Shown here: in pieces, positions 33,982-42,992 of the stretch
How positions within the stretch are numbered: position 1 is the stretch's first letter
Layout: each line of letters begins with the position of its first letter
Source of the DNA: Bradyrhizobium acaciae
Lineage (GTDB): Bacteria > Pseudomonadota > Alphaproteobacteria > Rhizobiales > Xanthobacteraceae
Direction: 5' to 3'
DNA length: 64,000 nucleotides
NCBI RefSeq assembly: GCF_020889785.1
Contig: NZ_JACMYK010000006.1
Coordinates: forward strand, 1 to 64,000
The notes under the pieces: generated by a model
Database searches by the model: none
What the model was told of the DNA's origin: nothing
What the model saw: only the letters and a program-made list of their open reading frames with translations
Made by a program: the position numbers and the translations under genes

Positions 33982-34764
33982 CTAGTTGAACAGGTCCGGC
34001 TCGGCCTCGCTGATCCAGTCCCAGAGCGGCTGGAAGCTGAAATAGCCACCTTTGTGCGTACCGACCTGACTTGCGGTCAGCTTCGCCACGTCATGCGGGA
34101 TCGGCTTCGGCGTACCGGCGGCCTCCGCGAGCAACTGCGCGCGAGCTGCGTTGTCCATCGCGATGTACCACCAGGCGGTCGCCTCGATCGTCGGTCCGAC
34201 CGTCAACAGCCCATGGTTCTGCAGGATTGCGGCTTTCTTCGATCCCAGCGCCTCCGCGATTTTCCTGCCCTCCTCCGCCTCCAGCACGACGCCAGAGAAC
34301 GGATCGAACAGCGCGTGGTCCTCATAGAAGGCACACGAATCCTGGGTAAGCGGATCGAGCAGGCGGCCGAGCGCGGACCAGGCCTTGCCGTAGGTCGAAT
34401 GCGTATGGGCGGCGGCAATGACATCCGGATGCGCCGCGTGAATCGCAGAGTGGATCACGAACCCGGCCTGGTTGATCGGCTTGTCGCCGATCAGGATGTT
34501 GCCGGCATGATCAACCAGTTGGAGGTCCGAGACCTTGATCTGACCAAAATGCTTCGACAGCGGATTGATCCAGAAGCGGTCCGGAAACTCGGGGTCACGG
34601 ACGGTGACGTGGCCGGCGAGGCCCTGATCGAACCCGTAGCGGGAAAACAGCCGGAACGTTGCCGCGAGACGCTGCTTGCGGTGCAGCCTCTCTTCTTCGA
34701 ATGAAGCTGCGGGCGTGCGTTCGACGAGGGAATACTTCTTCGGCTTTTCAACGATCTGGTTCAT
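33982..34764 (-). CDS. Class II aldolase/adducin-family protein
   Basis: This 260-residue class II aldolase/adducin fold protein has zinc ligands visible as HTHSTYG near residue 121 and NHGLLTVG near 190. The substrate-loop residues GLAGHVTVRDPEFPDRFWINP lie near 50. Members cleave sugar phosphates or act as decarboxylases or dehydratases on hydroxy acids. AAGGAG precedes the ATG. It starts 17 bases after the D-2-hydroxyacid dehydrogenase gene, so the two probably form an operon for a hydroxy or keto acid. Confidence 0.9.
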   Translation of the reverse strand: MNQIVEKPKKYSLVERTPAASFEEERLHRKQRLAATFRLFSRYGFDQGLAGHVTVRDPEFPDRFWINPLSKHFGQIKVSDLQLVDHAGNILIGDKPINQAGFVIHSAIHAAHPDVIAAAHTHSTYGKAWSALGRLLDPLTQDSCAFYEDHALFDPFSGVVLEAEEGRKIAEALGSKKAAILQNHGLLTVGPTIEATAWWYIAMDNAARAQLLAEAAGTPKPIPHDVAKLTASQVGTHKGGYFSFQPLWDWISEAEPDLFN

Positions 34765-34781
34765 TCTCGAGGCTCCTTGCT

Positions 34782-35783
34782 TCAGTATCCGAGCTTCTTG
34801 TCAAAGACATCGGCCAGCGGCGCGCCGTGCGCGTAGGCGTCGAGGTTGACCAACGTCTTGTCAGCCAGTCGCTTGACGTCGTCTGCGCCGGTCCAGGACA
34901 CGTGCGGCGTCAGAACGATCTTCGGATGACGGTAGATCGGATCGCCCTCGGGCGGCGGCTCAGGATCCGTGACGTCGAGCGTGGCGCCCGCCAGCTGGCC
35001 GTTGTCGAGCGCGCGTAGCAGAGCCTCCTGATCGACGATTCGGCCACGCGCCACGTTGATCAGGTGCAGCGACTTTTTCGCGCGCGTCAGGACCTCGGCG
35101 TTGATCAAATGCACTGTCTCCGGCGTCGCCGGCAGTGCAATCACCAGATGGTCGGAGGCCGCAACCAGCGCCTCGATACTGTCGACCGGGAGGATGCCCG
35201 GAACGGCATATTGCCACGGTGAGCGCCGCAGCACCCTGATCTGCACACCGAACGGCTTCAAACGCTCGGCGACAGCATGGCCGATCGCACCGAATCCCGC
35301 GATCCCCACCGTCTTGCCGGCAAGCGAACCGAGCGAAGAGATCTTCCACTCTGCGCGATTGCGTGGACGCACGTCATGGAGCCGTTTGGCAAAGCCCAGA
35401 ATCGCAGCCAGGACATATTCCGCAATCGCGTCCGCTGAGATGCCGCGTCCAACCGTAACGACTGGGCCATCGAGCAGCCATTCCGGAAAGAAGTCGACCC
35501 CTGTCGACGCGGTCTGGATCCAGCGCAGGCCGTACGGCCATCCCTTCGGTTTGTCCGCCGGCGCCTTGCTCCAACCTGCGGCTGGCCGAGTCAGCAACAC
35601 GTCGGCTTCCGGTGCGATGTCCCACGCCGGCCTCTCCGGCGGATGATCAACGATCAGCGGGCGGGACCAGTGATCGCTCAATGCCGCGCCAACTTCGGCT
35701 CCAAGCTGGTTGACGATGATCGGCGATCGCACGCTCGCTGAGGTGCGCGCGCTGACGATGCGAGGCGTGTTCATTGCATGCAC
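34782..35783 (-). CDS. D-2-hydroxyacid dehydrogenase (NAD-binding)
   Basis: This 333-residue D-isomer-specific 2-hydroxyacid dehydrogenase has Rossmann motif GIAGFGAIGHAVAERL near residue 160, the catalytic-arginine region LINVARGRIVDQEALLRAL near 238, and the TPHVSW histidine near 292. It reduces 2-keto acids (glyoxylate, hydroxypyruvate or related) with NAD(P)H or the reverse. ATG at 35783 was taken; 35774 is equally possible. It heads a two-gene operon with the class II aldolase. Confidence 0.9.
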   Translation of the reverse strand: MHAMNTPRIVSARTSASVRSPIIVNQLGAEVGAALSDHWSRPLIVDHPPERPAWDIAPEADVLLTRPAAGWSKAPADKPKGWPYGLRWIQTASTGVDFFPEWLLDGPVVTVGRGISADAIAEYVLAAILGFAKRLHDVRPRNRAEWKISSLGSLAGKTVGIAGFGAIGHAVAERLKPFGVQIRVLRRSPWQYAVPGILPVDSIEALVAASDHLVIALPATPETVHLINAEVLTRAKKSLHLINVARGRIVDQEALLRALDNGQLAGATLDVTDPEPPPEGDPIYRHPKIVLTPHVSWTGADDVKRLADKTLVNLDAYAHGAPLADVFDKKLGY

Positions 35784-36182
35784 TCATGATCTCAAGACCG
35801 AGAGATGCTAGGCGCTTGCCGCAAGATAGTCTTTTCAAAGATGTCTGAGGCTCTGCAACAACAGGATGACGCCCCGAGACCGGGCAAACGAAATCGCCTC
35901 TCTGAGTTCGGCTCGCGGCGAATCGACGGCCCTCTCTGAAGGATCGAGGTCAAGGCGTGGACGGCTTCAACGACCTGACGCCGTACCGCTCAGCCGATGC
36001 ACCTCCAATTTAAAGGATGAATATCCGTAATATTGGATATCTGGTCACTGCATCTCGCTTCGCCTCCATTTTCCCGGAGGAAAGCAAACGAGACGAAACT
36101 TTCCCTATTCGCCGATATCGCACTGCACTCTATCTATCGTGATGACGGAATTGAGTACGCTATGCTCTGACCCTGGAGAACG
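35784..36182. other. Divergent intergenic region, no gene recognised
   Basis: About 400 bp between the dehydrogenase and the Met-rich gene. The part from 36,000 on is noticeably AT-richer and contains the inverted repeat at 36021-36040. No gene seen. Confidence 0.5.
36021..36040. promoter_or_regulatory. Inverted repeat ATATCC-N8-GGATAT
   Basis: A 6-bp perfect dyad with an AT-rich 8-base centre, about 145 bp before the Met-rich gene and 240 bp before the dehydrogenase gene. It could be an operator for either. No regulator could be assigned. Confidence 0.35.
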
Positions 36183-36491
36183 ATGATGAACACCGCGATG
36201 CAGATGATGCCCATGCCGATAATGATGGGCGGGATGATGAACCCTGCGATGGCCGGCGGCATGATGCCGATGATGAACATGCCCATGATGGGCATGCCGA
36301 TGATGGCCTGCCAGATGAAGTGCACCATGACCCCCACCGGTATGACCTGCGAGATGATGCCGATGGATCCGGCCATGAAGGACATGTTCATGAAGTGCTG
36401 CGAGAGCATGATGAACATGATGCAAATGGGCATGCCCATGATGATGGGCTGCGGCGGCATGATGATGACGTGCATGCCGATGAAGGCCTGA
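36183..36491 (+). CDS. Methionine-rich protein, possible metal binder
   Basis: This 102-residue protein has 44 methionines (43%) and seven cysteines (ACQ, KCT, TCE, KCC, GCG, TCM), with prolines and glycines filling the rest. Motifs such as MMPMPIMMGG, MPMMGMPMM and MQMGMPMMM repeat loosely. It has no recognisable fold or signal peptide; Met- and Cys-rich tracts of this kind bind Cu(I) or Ag(I) in other proteins, but oxidant scavenging is possible too. GGAG lies 4-7 bases before tandem ATGs (36183, 36186), and a strong terminator follows, supporting a real gene. Antisense frames are His-rich mirror images. Confidence 0.72.
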   Translation: MMNTAMQMMPMPIMMGGMMNPAMAGGMMPMMNMPMMGMPMMACQMKCTMTPTGMTCEMMPMDPAMKDMFMKCCESMMNMMQMGMPMMMGCGGMMMTCMPMKA

Positions 36492-36520
36492 GGCCTCAAC
36501 CGGCTTGCGCTGCGTTTGCC

Positions 36521-36545
36521 AAAGGGCCGGCACTGCCGGCCCTTT
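36521..36545 (+). terminator. Rho-independent terminator (bidirectional)
   Basis: AAAGGGCCGGC and GCCGGCCCTTT form a perfect 11-bp stem with loop ACT, followed by TT on the plus strand and preceded by AAA for the minus strand. It lies between the convergent Met-rich and XRE-cupin genes and serves both. Confidence 0.85.
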
Positions 36546-36551
36546 TTCGTT

Positions 36552-37175
36552 TCAGGTCGCATCCTCGGCATAGGTCATGACGAGATAGAGCACTGCCTCG
36601 CTGGCCACGAGGTTCTTGTAGACATGCGGTACATCGGCTTCGAAGACGATCGCATCGCCTTCCGTCAATGTCTGCGGCTTATCGGAACCGGCCGCGATCT
36701 CAACGACCCCCTTCGCCACAAACAGGTTCTCGCGCGTGCCGGGCGCGTGTGCTTCGGCGCTCTCGCGATGCAGCGGACCGATTCTAATTTCGTAGAACTC
36801 GACCTGATGATCGCCATCGAACGGAAATAGCGCGCGAGACGTGAACTGTCCCTGGCTCGATGACAGCAGCTTGGCATCGCTGCGCCGAAGCACGACCGGG
36901 CCTCGCGCGACGTCCGCCTGTAGCAGATTGGCGAACGGAACATGCAGTGCGTTCGCAACCTTCCACAACAATGCGATGGTCGGAATGCTCTTTCCGGTCT
37001 CGATCTGTCCAAGCATCGCCCGGCTGACGCCGGACTGCTTGGCCAACCGCTCCAGCGAGTGACCGCGGCTGGTCCGCAACCGGCGCAGATTGCGCCCGAG
37101 AACCGCAGGGAGATCCTGGTCCGTACCGGATGACGGGGTGGTACTTGATGACGAAGCGACGTTGCCGTCGCTCAT
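36552..37175 (-). CDS. XRE-cupin transcriptional regulator
   Basis: This 207-residue regulator has an N-terminal XRE helix-turn-helix (LGRNLRRLRTSRGHSLERLA then GVSRAMLGQIETGKS, about residues 26-68) and a C-terminal cupin sensor (HAPGTRENLFVAKGVVEI, LTEGDAIVFEADVPHVYKNL, about 140-195). This architecture controls amino-acid, polyamine or sulfur-compound metabolism in many bacteria. The ATG at 37175 overlaps the stop of a 71-codon upstream ORF as ATGA, which fixes the start and implies coupling. It converges on the Met-rich gene. Confidence 0.9.
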   Translation of the reverse strand: MSDGNVASSSSTTPSSGTDQDLPAVLGRNLRRLRTSRGHSLERLAKQSGVSRAMLGQIETGKSIPTIALLWKVANALHVPFANLLQADVARGPVVLRRSDAKLLSSSQGQFTSRALFPFDGDHQVEFYEIRIGPLHRESAEAHAPGTRENLFVAKGVVEIAAGSDKPQTLTEGDAIVFEADVPHVYKNLVASEAVLYLVMTYAEDAT

Positions 37176-37387
37176 AAGGCATCCCATTGCACGACGGGTG
37201 TTGCGGAGACTGCCACCGGGACCCAGACCCAGGCTGGCCAGACCCAGAACAGTTGCATCGCACCAAAGAAGGGTCCAAAAGTGGTGCTCTGCCGGGGCCC
37301 AGCGGATATCGTCGTCCGCTGACGGTGACGCATCGATCGATACGCGTCGAGATCAATAATCCGCGCTGAGTTCGAGATTTCTGTCAC
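37172..37387 (-). CDS. Small Trp-rich membrane ORF coupled to XRE-cupin gene
   Basis: This 71-residue frame starts with GTG at 37387. After ARIIDLDAYRSMRHRQR, a segment of basic character, comes one hydrophobic, Trp-rich segment FFGAMQLFWVWPAWVWVPVA, then a short tail. The stop overlaps the regulator's ATG (ATGA). The family was not recognised. One membrane pass with a cytoplasmic basic N-terminus is predicted. It might be a small membrane partner of the regulator. The start codon is uncertain and no good ribosome site was seen. Confidence 0.45.
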   Translation of the reverse strand: MTEISNSARIIDLDAYRSMRHRQRTTISAGPRQSTTFGPFFGAMQLFWVWPAWVWVPVAVSATPVVQWDAL

Positions 37388-37946
37388 CTGCCCGGTCCGC
37401 GTTCGATTGCCTTGTTCGACATCGTAGTCGGACCTTGGCTTCCGACAAGCGGTCGTCAAACAAAACAACGCACGCCCTGTAAAGTCCCGACGCGTAGCAA
37501 AGGCTTCTCGCGACCGTCCTTCCGGGAGCAGCCCGCTGCTCTCGCTCAAGCGGCTTCGCGACCGTCGCGGATGACGGATGCACCTTCGCGGGCCGCCGGC
37601 CTGGTCGATCTTTCCATTCGATCCCGCCGTCGGATGCCGTGCTGCTCCGGGCTTGCGTCGCACGCACTGGAAGACGGCATCTCACGTCAGGAATTGATTT
37701 CTCCGTCAAAGAAAAATTGGAGAACAACGATCTCCCCAGGCATCATTGAACGAATTTTCTGGATGCCCGCGATTTGCCCAATCCATTGGACCAATTGCAG
37801 CATGTCCTGACGTGTGTCCAAAAGGATCAAGTGTGGCCAAAAGAATCTGCAAAGCGCCACGTGCCGCTTGGACAAACGGAAACCAAGAAGATCACAGAAT
37901 GAACACAACGCTTCTAAGTGCCGGCGCGGCTCCTCCGGGAAATTGG
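37388..37946. other. Intergenic region, no gene recognised
   Basis: About 560 bp upstream of the XRE-cupin unit and downstream of the binding-protein gene. Several short frames overlap on both strands; none shows family features or a convincing ribosome site. Promoter of the XRE unit should be here. Confidence 0.4.
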
Positions 37947-39050
37947 CTAGACGTCAATATCGACGACGACGCGATTGGCAAGCTTGGCCGGGTCCGTATT
38001 GGGTTTGATGATCGTGGCACGTTTCAGATCGCTCGTGATCTTCACGACTTCGCGACGCAGGTCGGCGCCTGCCGGATGATGTCCGTGCGTGTGGCTGCGC
38101 AGCATCGTCGCAAGATCGGCGACCGCTACCTTCGGGGTGTATTTGGAGAATATCTCGGCAGCGTCATCGGGATTTTCGGCGACATGATGCGCCGCGTCGC
38201 GAACAGCGACGGTCAGCGCCTTTACCGCCGCAGGATCTGACGCCCAGAGCGAACTCCGCACGCCGAGCGTACAGCATGACAGGTTGGCATATTCCCCGCT
38301 GAGATTTGATGCGATCTCGACCAGATCGCCATTGGCGCGCCGCTCGGTCAGCCAGGCATTCGGATCGGAGTCCGCAATTGCCTGGATCTCACCGCGCTGC
38401 AAAGCCGTGAGCTGCAGGTCGGCAGGAAATTCGCGCCACTGTACGTCGGTCTGCGGATCGAGCCCGTTGTCCGACAGCAGGATGGCAAAGAAGTTGCGCG
38501 GAGGCCCGGAAATGCTGGAGACGCCGATCGTCTTGCCCTTGAGATCGGTGATATCCTTGTAGCCGGACTCCTTGCGCACGAATAGCCGGGTGCAACCGCC
38601 ATGCAGGCCGGTGGTCAGCTTGACGTCGATGCCCTGTTCCAATGGCTTCAGCCAGTTGAGCAGCATGCTCGAGCCGGCATCCGCCTTGTCGGTTGCCAGC
38701 GACTGCAACATCTGGTCGGTGCTCCCTGCAAGCTGCAGGAATTCCACATCCAGATTGTGACGTGCGAAATAGCCCCGGTGCAAGGCCACGGGTACCGCCG
38801 CCGTGCAGATGCCCGTGCCGTTATAGGCAAAGCGGATGTGACGAGCCGGTCCCTTAGGCGCCTCCTCCGAACCGCCGACACGGCAGATCGGCGCCTCACC
38901 CAAGAGATCAGCAGCCGCATTCAGGCCAAACGCCGGAAACGCACGCGCGGCCTGCATGGCGGCCAACGGCGCGGCAAGACCTGCCAAACCAGCCAGCCCG
39001 AGAAGACTGCGCCGCGACGGTGAGAAAGATTCGCGCTGGTATTTCGTCAT
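37947..39050 (-). CDS. ABC substrate-binding protein, nitrate/sulfonate type (Tat signal)
   Basis: This 367-residue periplasmic binding protein has a twin-arginine-type leader SPSRRSLLGLAGLAGLAAPL at residues 10-29. The mature part follows the NMT1/SsuA pattern: VALHRGYFARHNLDVEFLQL, SLATDKADAGSSMLLNWLKPLEQG, ITDLKGKTIGVSSISGPPRN, ALQRGEIQAIADSDPNAW. It is unusual in having several cysteines (ICRVGG, GICTAAV, GGCTRLF, SCCTLG). It lies 239 bp downstream of two permease genes on the same strand and is the second binding protein of that transporter set. Confidence 0.85.
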   Translation of the reverse strand: MTKYQRESFSPSRRSLLGLAGLAGLAAPLAAMQAARAFPAFGLNAAADLLGEAPICRVGGSEEAPKGPARHIRFAYNGTGICTAAVPVALHRGYFARHNLDVEFLQLAGSTDQMLQSLATDKADAGSSMLLNWLKPLEQGIDVKLTTGLHGGCTRLFVRKESGYKDITDLKGKTIGVSSISGPPRNFFAILLSDNGLDPQTDVQWREFPADLQLTALQRGEIQAIADSDPNAWLTERRANGDLVEIASNLSGEYANLSCCTLGVRSSLWASDPAAVKALTVAVRDAAHHVAENPDDAAEIFSKYTPKVAVADLATMLRSHTHGHHPAGADLRREVVKITSDLKRATIIKPNTDPAKLANRVVVDIDV

Positions 39051-39289
39051 GGAGCGCCTTCCAATCTGTAATATTCATCGCACGCTCCGGACCAGCGTAG
39101 CGGGGGACGGAGCAACCGCCGTGCTCGATAAACACTCGCTACGGCGCGCGATCTGCCGTTCAAAATGCTAGGTCTAGCGACCGGTTGCGTCGATCGCAAA
39201 GTTGACGGCAAAGATAGAGAGTCCTTGTCGCGGTGCGACGCGCGGCGGAATAGCTCTCCTGAAGCGCGGCAGATGAGGCTTTCCCTCGA

Positions 39290-40069
39290 TCAGACCCGCG
39301 CTGACGCAGCGCCCCACGGTATCAACCAGCGCTCCAGCCAACTCGCGCCGCGATCGACCAGGAAGCCGACCGAGCCGACAACGAGAATACCAAGCATCAC
39401 GAGATCCATATCGAAGCGTTCGCGACCGGAAATGATGAGCCCACCGATACCGGGACCGGCAGCCATGAAGTATTCGGCACCGATCGTCGCGAGCCACGCA
39501 TAGATCAGCGCCAGATGCAGTCCGGTCAGCAGCGACGGTAGCGCCGCTGGAAGGTAGAGGTGAAGAATGAATTGCCTGCGGCTGAAACGGAACACCTCGC
39601 CCACCTCGATCAGCTTGCGGGATGTGGCGCGAACACCTTCGACCAGGTTGAGAATGACGGGAATCGCTGCCGCTAGTCCGATGAAGGCGATCTTGGCCAT
39701 CTCATCGAACCCGAACCAGAGCGAGATAAGGGGGATCCACGCCAAGAGCGCGATCTGCTTGATTCCGTTGAACCAAGTCATGACGACGCGGTCCGCGATT
39801 GTGGAGAGGCCAAGCAACAGCCCGAGCAACACTCCAATGCTCGAACCGAGCGCAAATCCGAGGAGATCGCGGCGCAGGCTGGCGGCAAGCGCCTCAACGA
39901 GCTCACCGCTCGCCAATTCCTGCCAGGCGCTGGTGCCGACGTGCTCGAGCGGTGGCAGGAACTGGCGATTGACCAGGCCGGAATGACTGGCGATCTCCCA
40001 GCTCAGCAGCAAGCCGACCGGCAAGACCAGCCCGCGGCCGATTGATCCAAGGGCGCTATCGGACGTCAT
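39290..40069 (-). CDS. ABC permease, nitrate/sulfonate type (second of pair)
   Basis: This 259-residue permease has about six membrane segments (VLPVGLLLSWEIASHSG, SSIGVLLGLLLGLSTI, IALLAWIPLISLWFG, AFIGLAAAIPVILNLV and others) and coupling loop LIEVGEVFRFSRRQFILHLYLPA near 158. The FRFSRRQ loop is close to the FRFTPLQ loop of the permease encoded just upstream, so the two probably form a heterodimer or arose by duplication. It overlaps that gene by 14 bp. Confidence 0.9.
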   Translation of the reverse strand: MTSDSALGSIGRGLVLPVGLLLSWEIASHSGLVNRQFLPPLEHVGTSAWQELASGELVEALAASLRRDLLGFALGSSIGVLLGLLLGLSTIADRVVMTWFNGIKQIALLAWIPLISLWFGFDEMAKIAFIGLAAAIPVILNLVEGVRATSRKLIEVGEVFRFSRRQFILHLYLPAALPSLLTGLHLALIYAWLATIGAEYFMAAGPGIGGLIISGRERFDMDLVMLGILVVGSVGFLVDRGASWLERWLIPWGAASARV

Positions 40070-40913
40070 CGATCCGCCAGCGTTGCAAACGGGCTTCGAT
40101 CACGGCGAGGACCTTGTCGCTGGCAAAACCGATCACGCCGATCACGATCATCGCGACCAGGACGGTATCGAGCCAGAACATCTGGCGTCCCCAGACCAGG
40201 AGATAGCCGAGCCCCTCCGACGAGGCCAGCAGTTCGACGCTGACCAGCGCGATCCAGGCGTGGGTCAGTCCGTAGCGCAGACCGGTGAAGATCGGCGGTA
40301 CAGATCCCGGGAGGACGACGTGCCGCAGCATCTGCAGGGGAGTAAAGCGGAACGTTTCTCCCACCTCGACGAAAGCCTTCGGTACGTTCGCGATGCCCGC
40401 GCTGGTGTTCATGACCACCGGCACGAAGGCCGCCTTGGCGATCACGACGATCTTGAGCCCCTCCCCAATGCCGAGCAGCAGCATCGCAAGTGGAATCCAG
40501 GCCAGCGCCGGTACCTGGGCAATCGCCGTGAACAGCGGACGGACATAATCGTCCACGCGCCGCGACAGTCCCATGGCGGAGCCGGCAATCAGGCCGGCGG
40601 TCGCGCCGATCGCGAAGCCAAATGCAACACGCCGCAGGCTATAGCCCGCATGCTGGGCGAGCTCGCCGCTCGCGATCATGTCCCGCAGCGTGTGCAGCAC
40701 ATCCTGGGGTCGAGGCAGGATCTGCTCCGGAAGCCAGCCATGGCCGGTGCCGACGATCCAGATCGGAAGGGTTACGGCCGGCAGGATAAGCAACCAGCCG
40801 AGCTTCACCAGCCGGCGGAATGCCGCTTCGCCGATGCGAAGGGAGATTCGTCGAAGGCCCGCCAGCGCGGGAATTCGCGGTTCGAGCGTCGTACGAAGCG
40901 CTGCATCGCTCAT
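40056..40913 (-). CDS. ABC permease, nitrate/sulfonate type (first of pair)
   Basis: This 285-residue permease has about six membrane segments (LGWLLILPAVTLPIWIVG, FAIGATAGLIAGSAMGL, AQVPALAWIPLAMLLLG, VVIAKAAFVPVVMN, and a C-terminal VLVAMIVIGVIGFASDKV). Its coupling loop is FVEVGETFRFTPLQMLRHVVLPG near 188. ATG at 40913 overlaps the ATPase stop (ATGA). It depends on an ATPase whose gene is interrupted, so the transporter may be inactive unless another ATPase substitutes. Confidence 0.9.
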   Translation of the reverse strand: MSDAALRTTLEPRIPALAGLRRISLRIGEAAFRRLVKLGWLLILPAVTLPIWIVGTGHGWLPEQILPRPQDVLHTLRDMIASGELAQHAGYSLRRVAFGFAIGATAGLIAGSAMGLSRRVDDYVRPLFTAIAQVPALAWIPLAMLLLGIGEGLKIVVIAKAAFVPVVMNTSAGIANVPKAFVEVGETFRFTPLQMLRHVVLPGSVPPIFTGLRYGLTHAWIALVSVELLASSEGLGYLLVWGRQMFWLDTVLVAMIVIGVIGFASDKVLAVIEARLQRWRIDDVR

Positions 40914-41752
40914 CCCAGGCCACCGATCGGCGCGGCTTCGGGGCCATCTTCTCCGGCATCGCCGAGTGCACGCAGCACGGCGTTACGGATACGGACGAGA
41001 TCATCGTCGGTTCGCGACCTCGGCCGCGGCGCAGAAGTCTCAAAAATCCGAGAAACCCGGCCGGGTCGGGGTGCGAGCACGATGACACGGTCACCGAGCA
41101 GCACCGCTTCGTCAACATCGTGGGTGACCAGGATCATCGTGATCCTCTCATGCGCCCAGATTCGCTGTAGCTCGACCTGGAGCCGCGCCCGCGTCAGCGC
41201 ATCAAGTGCACCAAAGGGCTCGTCGAGCAGCAGGAGCCGCGGGCGATTGACGAGGCCACGCGCGATCGCTGCGCGCTGCGCCATGCCGCCCGAGAGCTGG
41301 TGCGGATAGGCCTGTGCGAATCCATCGAGACCGACGAGCGCGATATGCGCGGCGACGGCCTCCCGCTTGGCCCGCTCGCCAAGCGGGGCATTCTTGAGGC
41401 CGAGGGCGACATTCTGGGAAACGGTCGCCCACGGGAAAAGCCGCGGCTCCTGGAAGACGATTCCGCGATCCAGGCTGGTCCCCGCGATCACATCGCCATC
41501 CTAGCTGATGCTGCCACGAAACTCCGGCTCGAGCCCGGCAATCAGCCGCAACAGCGTCGACTTCCCGCAACCGCTCGGCCCCAGCAACACGACGAACTCA
41601 CCGGCCGCGACGTCGAGCGAGACGTCCCGGAGCGCCTCGACGGGCTCGCTATTGACGACGAACGACTTGGAAACGTTACGCACTTCAAGCCGCCCGCCAA
41701 CGGGCCCGGCGAGCGGGAGCGAGTTTCCGCGCGCCTGGACCGTGACGCTCAT
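40910..41752 (-). pseudogene. ABC ATPase split by in-frame amber codon
   Basis: One continuous reading frame encodes an SsuB/TauB-type ATPase of about 280 residues but carries TAG at 41503-41501 (codon 84). Before it: [16 protein letters not shown] and Walker [10 protein letters not shown]. After it in the same frame: GIVFQEPRLFPWATVSQN (Q-loop), LSGGMAQRAAIARGL (signature), LLLLDEPFGALDA (Walker B), VTHDVDEAVLL (switch His). Both halves are otherwise intact, so the mutation looks recent, or it is a sequencing error or a suppressed codon. Coupling overlaps with the neighbours on both sides are preserved. Confidence 0.88.
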
Positions 41753-42831
41753 TGTCCGGCCGCCTGCGGCTTCCCGCTCGCGTCATATTCCTGCCAGTAG
41801 CCGACGAGACCCTGCTCCTTGATCGCAGCATCCAGGAATGAACGATCGAACCACCCATTGAGGTCGACGTCACGGCGAAGCAGACCGAACTCCTTCGCCT
41901 GCCTGGCCTGCACGCGGTAGCTCTCGATGATCGATGCATCGATGATCGGGGTGTTGCGATACTTCAGCTCCTGCCCGGAGAAGTCGAAGCGATATCCCGA
42001 GGCCGGGAAACCCGTTCGGGCCGATATGTCAAAGAACGCCTCCCGATTGGCTTCGTCCGAAGCCCACCGTGCCGCACGGACGATCGCCGAGACAATCTTC
42101 TGCGTGATATCGGGGTGCGCCTTGATGAAAGCCTCCTGCCCGATCAGGGTCGAATGCCGTTCATAGGCCGGATTATCGCCTTTGGTCGTGTAGATGATCT
42201 CCGCGATATTTTTCTCGGCCAGGCTCGCCAGTGGGAAGTTTCCGAACGCAGCGTCGATGTCCTTTGACGTCAGCGCCGCATTCGTGGTGGCCGTATCCAT
42301 ATTGATGACCTGAACGTCCCGCTCCTGGAGACCGTTGCCCGCCAACACCTTGACCGCGGCGAGATGATTGTTGGTTCCGCGAAAAATCGAGACTTTGCGG
42401 CCACGGAGATCGGCAACCTTTCGGATCGGCGAGCCGAATGGAACAGCAAGATAGATCGGCGCGTGAGCACCGGACGCGAGCAGTATCCTGGTTTTCAGGC
42501 CATTTGCACGGCCGATGATCTCCGGCAGATCGCCCTGGATTGCGAAGTCGAGCTGGTTGTTGGCGAACGCCTCATTGACCGCAGGCCCGGCTCCCTTGAA
42601 GAAATACCATTCGACTTTCACATCCGGTCGATCGCGCAATTCCTGATCGAGATAATGTTCTGAATGGGCGACCGCCGCGGATGAGCCTCCGGAGAACTGG
42701 CGATTGTCGGCGCCAACGGAGGCAAAGCCGATCCGCACCGTGAGCGCATCGGCGGCGAGCCCCGACCTCAAGCCGACCAGGAGACCGGCGCCCACAAGCA
42801 GGAGACAGAAAAGTCTGCATTTCGAAATCAT
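41749..42831 (-). CDS. ABC substrate-binding protein, sulfonate type
   Basis: This 360-residue secreted protein has an N-terminal hydrophobic leader ([24 protein letters not shown]; the Cys is not in a clear lipobox). The mature part has the SsuA pattern: [61 protein letters not shown], and an aromatic C-terminal region [18 protein letters not shown]. The ATG at 42831 has GAGGA 8 bases upstream. It overlaps the ATPase gene (ATGA) and is the first gene of the transporter set with the broken ATPase. Confidence 0.88.
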   Translation of the reverse strand: MISKCRLFCLLLVGAGLLVGLRSGLAADALTVRIGFASVGADNRQFSGGSSAAVAHSEHYLDQELRDRPDVKVEWYFFKGAGPAVNEAFANNQLDFAIQGDLPEIIGRANGLKTRILLASGAHAPIYLAVPFGSPIRKVADLRGRKVSIFRGTNNHLAAVKVLAGNGLQERDVQVINMDTATTNAALTSKDIDAAFGNFPLASLAEKNIAEIIYTTKGDNPAYERHSTLIGQEAFIKAHPDITQKIVSAIVRAARWASDEANREAFFDISARTGFPASGYRFDFSGQELKYRNTPIIDASIIESYRVQARQAKEFGLLRRDVDLNGWFDRSFLDAAIKEQGLVGYWQEYDASGKPQAAGQ

Positions 42832-42992
42832 CAGCACATTCCTCGCCGCACCACCATCCGTCCGGCATCGCGATCAGAGTATGGCAATCCATGATCGCCC
42901 CGCGCAATCACACAGATTTTCATTCTTGACGCGTCATGCGTTAGTTCTCTTCTGCGCTGGCAGGCGAAAGGAAAAGAAAGTGATGTCATGGC

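Noticed and set aside
36105..36571. His-rich minus-strand frames opposite the Met-rich gene
   Set aside because: Repeated CAT codons are the complement of ATG runs; no ribosome site on that strand, while the plus-strand gene has one plus its own terminator.
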